Assembly (NCBI RefSeq): GCF_002192535.1
Contig: NZ_NAIA01000001.1
Coordinates: 309,333 to 373,332 of the forward strand
DNA length: 64,000 bases
From: Polynucleobacter hirudinilacicola
Lineage (GTDB): Bacteria > Pseudomonadota > Gammaproteobacteria > Burkholderiales > Burkholderiaceae
Direction of reading: 5' to 3'
How positions within the stretch are numbered: the first letter of the stretch is position 1; each line of letters opens with the position of its first letter. A model generated the notes under the pieces. The model was not told the DNA's origin and made no database searches. It saw only the letters and a program-made list of their open reading frames with translations. The translations under genes were made by a program, and so were the position numbers. Below are positions 55,696-64,000 of this stretch, piece by piece.

Positions 55696-55830
55696 TTAAA
55701 CAGCCAGACGCTTACGGCCTTTAGCGCGACGTGCATTTAATACTGCGCGCCCACTTTTGGTTTTCATGCGAATACGAAAACCGTGTGTGCGTTTACGACG
55801 AGTTACTGATGGTTGGTATGTTCTTTTCAT
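55696..55830 (-). CDS. rpmH: 50S ribosomal protein L34
   Basis: 44 residues: [20 protein letters not shown] followed by [18 protein letters not shown] and RKRLAV, which is typical L34. It is the first gene of the rpmH-rnpA-yidD-yidC operon and divergent from dnaA with the origin-side spacer between them. Confidence 0.98.
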
Positions 55831-55966
55831 GATAGATCCCTGCAAAACCAGGTATTTTCCTTGTTGCAGAGCAAAAGGTCAATCAATCTCGATGAATATA
55901 TAGGTGTTTTTCTCTATTTTTGTGGGCTTTTTAACTAAGCCATTAATTTATATGTCTTTTTTACGT

Positions 55967-56017
55967 TTATACACAAGTTATCCACAGCTTTTCCACGTTT
56001 TTGTAGCTTGTGGATAA
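55967..56017. promoter_or_regulatory. DnaA-box cluster upstream of dnaA
   Basis: Three perfect boxes: TTATACACA (55967-55975), TTATCCACA (55978-55986) and TGTGGATAA (56009-56017, reverse orientation). They sit in the rpmH-dnaA spacer and probably serve dnaA autoregulation and/or as part of the origin. Confidence 0.85.
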
Positions 56018-56052
56018 CTTTGCAGGATGGCTACAATGGATCCTCCAAAAAT

Positions 56053-57480
56053 ATGAGCAACCTACAAAATCCCCCCGCCTTGAATTCAATCAACCCCCTG
56101 GGTTTTTGGGATGGTGCGCTTAGCACCCTTTCCCGCGAGCTGTCGCCCCAACAGTTTAAAACATGGATTCAGCCACTGACCCTCGTGTCTTTTGATGAGA
56201 GTGATCACTCACTAACTGTTGGAGCCCCAAATCGATTTAAGCTCGATTGGATTAAAAAAACGTTTGCTGATCGCTTTCAAGAGTTGGCCTCTCAGTATTT
56301 TGGCTCCTCAATTAATGTTAATTTTGTCCTCGATGTTGAGGTCGGTGCGCCGCCTGTTGCGGCACCAGCAGTTTTGGAAAATGTGTTGCCAGACCCCCAA
56401 ACAAGCAATGTGGCAGAGTCTGCCGCATCCCTAGAGGAGGGTGCGTTTGAGATTGAGGACCACTCAAAACTCAACCCCAACCTTACCTTTGAAACTTTTG
56501 TTACCGGTAAGGCAAATCAACTTGCCAGGGCGGCATCTATTCAGGTTGCACACAACCCAGGCAGCTCATACAACCCAATGTTTTTATACGGCGGGGTTGG
56601 TCTAGGTAAAACACACTTAATTCATGCGATTGGCAACCATCTTTTAAAAGAAAAACCTAACGCCCGCATACGATATATACACGCTGAGCAATATGTTTCT
56701 GATGTTGTGCGAGCCTACCAACAAAAGGCTTTTGATCGCTTTAAGCGCTACTACCATTCCCTAGATTTATTGTTAATTGACGATATTCAGTTTTTTAGTG
56801 GTAAATCTAGGACGCAAGAAGAGTTTTTCTATGCCTTCGAGGCGCTTTTAAGCAACAAGGCCCAGGTAATCATCACTAGCGACACGTACCCAAAAGAAAT
56901 GGCGGGCATTGATGATCGATTAATTTCGCGCTTCGATTCTGGCTTAACGGTGGCCATTGAGCCGCCGGAGCTAGAGATGCGCGTCGCTATTTTGATGAAA
57001 AAGGCGATTAGCGAAGGAATTCCAATGAGTGAAGATGTAGCCTTCTTTGTGGCAAAACATCTCCGCTCTAATGTACGGGAGCTTGAGGGGGCGTTAAGAA
57101 AAATATTGGCGTTTGTGCGCTTTCATGGGCGCGAGGTCACGATTGAGGTTGCAAGAACCGCACTCAAAGACCTTCTCTCAATACAAAACCGTCAAATTTC
57201 CGTTGAAAATATTCAAAAGGCTGTGGCCGATTTCTATAGCATTAAGGTGGCTGACATGTATTCAAAGAAGCGGCCCGCCAACATTGCCCGGCCACGGCAG
57301 ATTGCCATGTTTATGGCCAAGGAATTAACCCAAAAAAGCCTGCCAGAGATTGGTGAGCTCTTTGGGGGTAGGGACCACACAACCGTTTTACATGCAGTTC
57401 GTAAGATCGCTGATGAGCGTGCTCACGACGGACAGTTAAACCACGAAATTCACGTTATTGAACAAACCTTGAAGGCTTGA
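56053..57480 (+). CDS. dnaA: Chromosomal replication initiator protein DnaA
   Basis: 475 residues from the ATG at 56053; an in-frame TTG at 56008 lies inside a DnaA box and is rejected. N-terminal domain I ([19 protein letters not shown]), a linker, AAA+ domain with Walker [11 protein letters not shown] and LLIDDIQF, and domain IV with the box-binding signature [15 protein letters not shown]. It opens oriC and loads DnaB. dnaN and gyrB follow. Confidence 0.97.
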   Translation: MSNLQNPPALNSINPLGFWDGALSTLSRELSPQQFKTWIQPLTLVSFDESDHSLTVGAPNRFKLDWIKKTFADRFQELASQYFGSSINVNFVLDVEVGAPPVAAPAVLENVLPDPQTSNVAESAASLEEGAFEIEDHSKLNPNLTFETFVTGKANQLARAASIQVAHNPGSSYNPMFLYGGVGLGKTHLIHAIGNHLLKEKPNARIRYIHAEQYVSDVVRAYQQKAFDRFKRYYHSLDLLLIDDIQFFSGKSRTQEEFFYAFEALLSNKAQVIITSDTYPKEMAGIDDRLISRFDSGLTVAIEPPELEMRVAILMKKAISEGIPMSEDVAFFVAKHLRSNVRELEGALRKILAFVRFHGREVTIEVARTALKDLLSIQNRQISVENIQKAVADFYSIKVADMYSKKRPANIARPRQIAMFMAKELTQKSLPEIGELFGGRDHTTVLHAVRKIADERAHDGQLNHEIHVIEQTLKA

Positions 57481-57743
57481 TTTTTGATTGTGGATAAAGC
57501 TGTGGACAACCCTAGGGATAAGTTTGGGGATTGTGTGTGGATAAATTGTGGAAAGATTCAGCTTCATGCAAAAATAGGGTATTGAAAAAAGCTTATCCAC
57601 TTTTTATGCAGCGCTTATACAAAGGTTTTCCACAGGTTTTTTGTCTTCTAATATTTTGATTTATATAGGTTTTTTGAGTTATCCACGGAAATCAGAAGCC
57701 TTATTACTATTACTACTAAGATATATACAAGGATTTAAAAGCA
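57481..57743. other. oriC: dnaA-dnaN spacer, probable oriC
   Basis: 263 bp without a gene. Consensus DnaA boxes at 57489-57497 and 57536-57544 (TGTGGATAA), and one-mismatch boxes at 57501 (TGTGGACAA), 57593 (TTATCCACT), 57615 (TTATACAAA), 57627 (TTTTCCACA) and 57679 (TTATCCACG). The stretch 57640-57670 is A/T-rich (TTCTAATATTTTGATTTATA) and may be the unwinding element. Together with boxes at 55967-56017 this is the typical bacterial origin layout around dnaA. Confidence 0.82.
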
Positions 57744-58859
57744 ATGCAACTCGTTAACACTTCTCGCGATAACTTACTAAAACCACTTCAGGTTGTTAGT
57801 GGAATTGTTGAACGTAGACACACACTACCAATTCTGGCAAATCTTTTGTTTAAAAAGACTGGCGAAAAAGTTTCTTTTATCTCCACTGATATTGAAATCC
57901 AAATTACTACAAATGCAAATTTTGGTGTTGGTACAGAGGATGTGACTACAACAGTTGCCGCCAGAAAACTGTTAGATATTTTGCGCGCACTTCCAGAGGG
58001 ACCAGTTTCCTTAAACCTAAAAGACAACCGGATGGTTGTGCAGAGTGGGAAAAGCCGTTTCTCATTACAAACTTTGTCTGCGGCAGAATTTCCAGTGATG
58101 CAAAGTGTTGGTGAGGTAACGGCTGCGTGGAAGATGTCTCAAAAAAGTTTTCGTCAATTGATTAGTCAAGTTCACTTCTCAATGGCGCAGCAAGATATTC
58201 GCTATTACCTAAATGGAATGCTATTGGTTATTGAGGGTAAAGAGGTCGTAGCAGTGGCAACCGATGGTCATCGTTTGGCTTACTCTCAGGTTGAGTTAAC
58301 TGAAGTCCCATCTGGCTCTGGCCAAAGACAAGAAATTATTATTCCACGCAAAACAATCTTAGAGTGTCAGCACCTTTTGGAGGACTCTGAAGAGTTGTTG
58401 GAGATTAGTCTTACTGCTAATCAAGTGAAATTTGCTTTTGGTGATATTGAATTAATTTCTAAACTGGTGGAGGGTAAGTTCCCTGATTTTCAGAGGGTGA
58501 TTCCAAAGGGGCATAAAAATACTCTAGTAGTTGGCCGTGATGTTTTGCAATCTGCGCTACAGCGTGCCGCCATCTTGACTACGGATAAATTTAAAGGGGT
58601 TCACTTCTCTTTGTCTCCCAACCGAATTACCGTTCAATCTACTAATGCTGAGCAAGAAGAAGCGCAAGAAGAGATTGAAACTGAATATAGTGGCGATACT
58701 GTTGAGATCGGCTTCAACGTAAGTTACCTTTTAGATGTTTTATCAAATCTAAAAAATGAAAAAATTCAAATTAGTTTGGGTGATGCAAATAGTAGCGCTG
58801 TAATTACTCTGCCTGGCTCAGAGAGCTTCAAGTATGTTGTGATGCCAATGCGTATTTAA
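57744..58859 (+). CDS. dnaN: DNA polymerase III beta subunit (sliding clamp)
   Basis: 371 residues, standard length. Three repeated clamp domains; start MQLVNTSRDNLLKPLQVVSG and conserved ending YKYVVMPMRI-like (FKYVVMPMRI). It tethers polymerase III to DNA. Second gene after oriC; gyrB follows in 11 nt. Confidence 0.98.
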   Translation: MQLVNTSRDNLLKPLQVVSGIVERRHTLPILANLLFKKTGEKVSFISTDIEIQITTNANFGVGTEDVTTTVAARKLLDILRALPEGPVSLNLKDNRMVVQSGKSRFSLQTLSAAEFPVMQSVGEVTAAWKMSQKSFRQLISQVHFSMAQQDIRYYLNGMLLVIEGKEVVAVATDGHRLAYSQVELTEVPSGSGQRQEIIIPRKTILECQHLLEDSEELLEISLTANQVKFAFGDIELISKLVEGKFPDFQRVIPKGHKNTLVVGRDVLQSALQRAAILTTDKFKGVHFSLSPNRITVQSTNAEQEEAQEEIETEYSGDTVEIGFNVSYLLDVLSNLKNEKIQISLGDANSSAVITLPGSESFKYVVMPMRI

Positions 58860-58864
58860 CTTAG

Positions 58865-61369
<2,505 letters not shown>

Positions 61370-61371
61370 AT

Positions 61372-61866
61372 ATGAAATCAAAAAAATTATCACCTCCCAA
61401 GGTGGATCGGTCTTCTATCGTTGTTAAATCCTCGCCAATTCATGGTAAGGGGGTTTTTGTAGCAAAGCCAATTAAAAAAGGCCAAGCAATCATTGAGTAC
61501 AAGGGCGAGCGTATTAGTTGGAAATTAGCTATTAAGCGCCATCCTCATGACAAAAAAGATCCTAACCATACGTTTTACTTTTCCTTAGATGATGGTCGGG
61601 TTATTGATGCAAAGTACGGTGGCAATGCTGCGCGCTGGATTAATCACTCTTGCAAGCCAATTTGCGAAACAAAAGAGGGTATTTATGATGGCGAACCACG
61701 CGTTTTCATTTATGCCAAGCGCGCACTAAAAGTTGGTGAAGAGTTGTTCTACGACTACTCTCTTGATATTGATGGCCGCGTCACCAAGCAAATGAAAAAA
61801 GATTATGAGTGTCGCTGCGGCGCCAAAAAATGTCGCGGCACAATGCTCGCCGTTAAAGAAAAGTAA
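61372..61866 (+). CDS. SET-domain protein with post-SET cysteines
   Basis: 164 residues. Full SET domain: SPIHGKGVFVAKPIKKGQ at the start, then ARWINHSCKPICETKE (the NHS pseudoknot motif) and ELFYDYSLD (catalytic Tyr). The C-terminal CRCGAKKCRG is a post-SET-like zinc site. SET proteins are lysine methyltransferases in eukaryotes; the bacterial role is unclear. It starts 2 nt after gyrB, so it is expressed with gyrB. Confidence 0.9.
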   Translation: MKSKKLSPPKVDRSSIVVKSSPIHGKGVFVAKPIKKGQAIIEYKGERISWKLAIKRHPHDKKDPNHTFYFSLDDGRVIDAKYGGNAARWINHSCKPICETKEGIYDGEPRVFIYAKRALKVGEELFYDYSLDIDGRVTKQMKKDYECRCGAKKCRGTMLAVKEK

Positions 61867-61879
61867 ACCTTAACACCCC

Positions 61880-62104
61880 ATGTTGTACGTAAGCATTCAA
61901 GAGCTTGAGGCCGCAATTAATTATTGGCGTGGCCAATCTCCAGCAGAGGGTGAAGAGTTGCGCTTGTGCCCCGAGGCATCTGCTCTAGCAAAACCCTATG
62001 CGCTAATGATTGTTCAGGGCGCACAGAGGGTTCCTGTGGATGTTTTAGATGAGCTCGCGCGTACCGCAATTCAAAAGTTTATAAAAATCAGTCAAAACAC
62101 CTAA
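61880..62104 (+). CDS. DUF3717 family protein
   Basis: 74 residues: VSIQELEAAINYWRGQSPAE followed by helical ALAKPYALMIVQGAQRVPVD, which is the DUF3717 pattern in Burkholderiales. No function is known. It is 13 nt after the SET-domain gene and probably belongs to the same transcript. Confidence 0.85.
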   Translation: MLYVSIQELEAAINYWRGQSPAEGEELRLCPEASALAKPYALMIVQGAQRVPVDVLDELARTAIQKFIKISQNT

Positions 62105-62205
62105 GGCCCAAGCATTAATGGCTTTAGGGTTATTGCTATATAAAGCATAGTCATCTTGGGTTATCCTCAAACTCTTGCCTCAAACGAGGGGTGGGAGGCA
62201 CGAGA

Positions 62206-62967
62206 TTGCAAGAAACAATACTAAAAACAATTGGGCTTGGTAAATCCTTCAAAGGATTCTCCGCGGTTAGTGATGTAAACCTGGATGTAAGCAGGGGAAC
62301 GATTCACGCCCTAATTGGCCCAAATGGTGCTGGGAAAACCACCTGCTTTAATTTGCTCACAAAGTTTTTAGAGCCCAGCAGCGGGCAAATTTTATTTAAT
62401 GGCCTTGATATTACAAATGAGGCCCCTTCACAGATAGCGAGACGCGGCATTATTCGCTCCTTTCAGATCTCTGCTGTTTTTCCTCATTTGACCGTACTTG
62501 AAAATGTTCGTGTTGCACTGCAGCGAGGATTGGGCACAGAGTTTCATTTTTGGAAATCGGGCGACTCTTTGCATGTGCTAAATGAGCGCGCCCTTGAGCT
62601 CTTGCACGAGGTTGGCTTAGAGGGTTTTGCTAATGAAGAAACACTCAATTTAGCTTATGGGCGCAAAAGGGCGCTTGAAATTGCCACAACCTTGGCCATG
62701 GAGCCAGAGTTAATGTTGCTTGATGAGCCCACACAGGGAATGGGCCACGAAGATGTGGAGCGCGTAACAGAGTTGATTCATCGTGTTGCAAGGGGCCGTA
62801 CGATATTAATGGTTGAGCACAATATGAAGGTGGTTTCTTCTATTGCGGACCGAATTACCGTATTACAGCGAGGCGCTGTTTTGGCTGAGGGCTCCTATCA
62901 CGAGGTTTCCAGTAACCCGCTAGTGGTAGAGGCCTATATGGGCAGTCATGAGGGCGCGAAGCTATGA
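62206..62967 (+). CDS. Branched-chain amino acid-type ABC transporter ATPase (LivG family)
   Basis: 253 residues from the TTG at 62206 (GGGAGG 7 nt upstream); a GTG at 62191 overlaps that site. Walker A GPNGAGKTT, Q-loop, signature LAYGRKRALEIA, Walker B LMLLDEPTQGMG and the long LivG-type insertion. The substrate may be an amino acid, urea or amide-like compound. It overlaps the next ATPase gene by 4 nt. Confidence 0.92.
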   Translation: MQETILKTIGLGKSFKGFSAVSDVNLDVSRGTIHALIGPNGAGKTTCFNLLTKFLEPSSGQILFNGLDITNEAPSQIARRGIIRSFQISAVFPHLTVLENVRVALQRGLGTEFHFWKSGDSLHVLNERALELLHEVGLEGFANEETLNLAYGRKRALEIATTLAMEPELMLLDEPTQGMGHEDVERVTELIHRVARGRTILMVEHNMKVVSSIADRITVLQRGAVLAEGSYHEVSSNPLVVEAYMGSHEGAKL

Positions 62968-63668
62968 GCAACATGGCTTTAGAGGTTAAAAACCTAGAGT
63001 CTTGGTATGGGGAGTCCCACATTCTGCATGGTGTGAACTTCGCTGTGCGTGATGGTGAGGTTGTCACTTTACTTGGTAGAAATGGCGCGGGTCGAAGCAC
63101 TATCCTCAAAACCATTTTGGGCCTCACCAGCAAAAGGACCGGCTCTGTAGAGGTTTATGGCACTGAGACGATCTCGATGCCAACATACAAAATTGCACGC
63201 CTGGGTGTTGGCTACTGCCCCGAAGAAAGAGGGATTTTTGGAAGCTTAAGCGCCGAAGAAAATCTTATGCTGCTACCGGAAATTGCGCCAGGCGGAATGG
63301 GCTTGGATGAGATTTACGAAATGTTTCCAAATTTATACGAAAGACGGAATAGTCCAGGTACGAGATTGTCTGGCGGCGAGCAGCAAATGTTAGCAATGGC
63401 GCGCATTTTAAGAACGGGCGCCAAGTTGTTATTGCTCGACGAAATTACAGAGGGTCTGGCCCCCGTGATTGTGCAAAAACTGGGTGAAGTTGTTACCAGC
63501 TTGCGTAACAAGGGGTTCACGATTGTTCTGGTTGAGCAAAATTTCCGCTTTGCTGCACCCTTGGCGGATCGCCATTATGTGGTTGAGCATGGAAATGTGG
63601 TTGAAGTGGTGCAACAAAGTGAGCTTGCTGCAAAAGCATCCTTATTAAACGAGTATCTTGGTGTTTAG
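62964..63668 (+). CDS. Branched-chain amino acid-type ABC transporter ATPase (LivF family)
   Basis: 234 residues. Walker A reads GRNGAGRST: the normally invariant lysine (GKS/T) is arginine. Otherwise the domain is complete: signature LSGGEQQMLAMARIL, Walker B LLLLDEITEGLAP, H-loop replaced by Q in VLVEQNF as usual for LivF. I recall this R variant from other betaproteobacterial LivF-like proteins. It partners LivG; permease genes are presumably beyond the window. Confidence 0.92.
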   Translation: MSNMALEVKNLESWYGESHILHGVNFAVRDGEVVTLLGRNGAGRSTILKTILGLTSKRTGSVEVYGTETISMPTYKIARLGVGYCPEERGIFGSLSAEENLMLLPEIAPGGMGLDEIYEMFPNLYERRNSPGTRLSGGEQQMLAMARILRTGAKLLLLDEITEGLAPVIVQKLGEVVTSLRNKGFTIVLVEQNFRFAAPLADRHYVVEHGNVVEVVQQSELAAKASLLNEYLGV

Positions 63669-63690
63669 TGCTTATCTATAGGAGATAGAA

Positions 63691-64000
63691 ATGAAGTTAA
63701 AGCAAATAACCGCGTGTCTGGTTGCGGCAACCATGTTTGGTGGCAATCCAGCTTTCGCACAAAGCGGCGCAAAAGTCAGCGGGGATGTAGTAAAGATCGG
63801 AGTATTAACCGACCTTTCATCAACCTATTCTGACTTAGCTGGACCCGGCGCAGTGATCGCAGCAAAAATGGCAATTGCCGATTTTTCTAAAGATGGCACT
63901 GTTATCGGAAAAAAGATTGAGCTTTTAAGCGCAGATCATCAAAACAAGGCTGATATTGCTGCAAACAAAGCTCGTGAGTGGTACGACAAAGACGGTGTTG
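63691..64000 (+). CDS. ABC transporter substrate-binding protein (partial)
   Basis: First 103 codons of a gene cut by the right edge. Signal peptide of about 25 residues (MKLKQITACLVAATMFGGN then PAFAQSG), followed by the Leu/Ile/Val-binding protein fold VKIGVLTDLSSTYSDLAGPG and KIELLSADHQNKAD. GGAG stands 6 nt before the ATG. It follows the LivF-like gene by 22 nt and should deliver the substrate to that transporter. Confidence 0.92.
   Translation, partial: MKLKQITACLVAATMFGGNPAFAQSGAKVSGDVVKIGVLTDLSSTYSDLAGPGAVIAAKMAIADFSKDGTVIGKKIELLSADHQNKADIAANKAREWYDKDGV

Noticed and set aside
62191..62205. GTG at 62191 as the start of the LivG-like gene
   Set aside because: It overlaps the GGGAGG that is well placed for the TTG at 62206, and it has no separate ribosome site.

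Overview
The window looks like a chromosomal segment around the replication origin of a small-genome freshwater betaproteobacterium, most likely Polynucleobacter or a close Burkholderiaceae relative. This is inferred from gene content (rpmH-dnaA-dnaN-gyrB, NtrY with an NtrX-like regulator lacking AAA+, DUF484, DUF3717, DUF4390), the protein sequences and the moderate GC content; no database was searched.

Layout. 1-4027 (minus): start of xerC, a DUF484 protein and the GatCAB amidotransferase. 4089-9662 (plus): the rod-shape/elongasome cluster mreB-mreC-mreD-mrdA-rodA, separated by a bidirectional terminator from the HU gene. 10129-17296: housekeeping and regulatory genes, including a carbonic anhydrase, an LpxL-like acyltransferase, a metallophosphoesterase next to a Ser/Thr kinase fused to a UspA-like domain, a pseudouridine synthase, and prfC, which has no ATG, GTG or TTG codon upstream of its P-loop. 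17297-24729: small and accessory genes, with a tandem glycine riboswitch placed ahead of a 63-residue protein of unknown function.

24.8-35.7 kb is the accessory region and the main discovery of this reading. A genuine tRNA-Phe(GAA) gene with its own hairpin terminator lies at 35613-35688 on the minus strand. Downstream of it, about ten degraded copies of the 3' half of the tRNA plus the same terminator recur every 0.4-3 kb. Between successive copies sit mostly single genes: autotransporter, cupredoxin, DUF486, channel-like membrane protein, double cupin, Tat aldo/keto reductase, BrnTA toxin-antitoxin, DUF985 cupin, MAPEG, tautomerase and others. Nearly every gene ends at a repeat. I interpret this as an array of gene cassettes inserted one after another at the tRNA-Phe anticodon loop. 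No recombinase of its own is visible in the window.

35.7-45.3 kb (minus): an OsmC-YcaO fusion protein, then an operon running def-fmt-htpX-rsmB-DUF4390-ntrY-ntrX-like. 45.4-53.4 kb: a dprA reduced to its core domain, topB (topoisomerase III) overlapping convergently with an MnmC2-like oxidoreductase, pckG and mnmE. 53.4-55.8 kb (minus): the conserved yidC-yidD-rnpA-rpmH block. 55.9-61.4 kb (plus): DnaA boxes, dnaA, a DnaA-box-rich dnaA-dnaN spacer (likely oriC), dnaN and gyrB, followed by a SET-domain protein and a DUF3717 protein. 62.2-64.0 kb (plus): a branched-chain amino acid-type ABC transporter (two ATPases and the start of a binding protein). The window ends inside that last gene.
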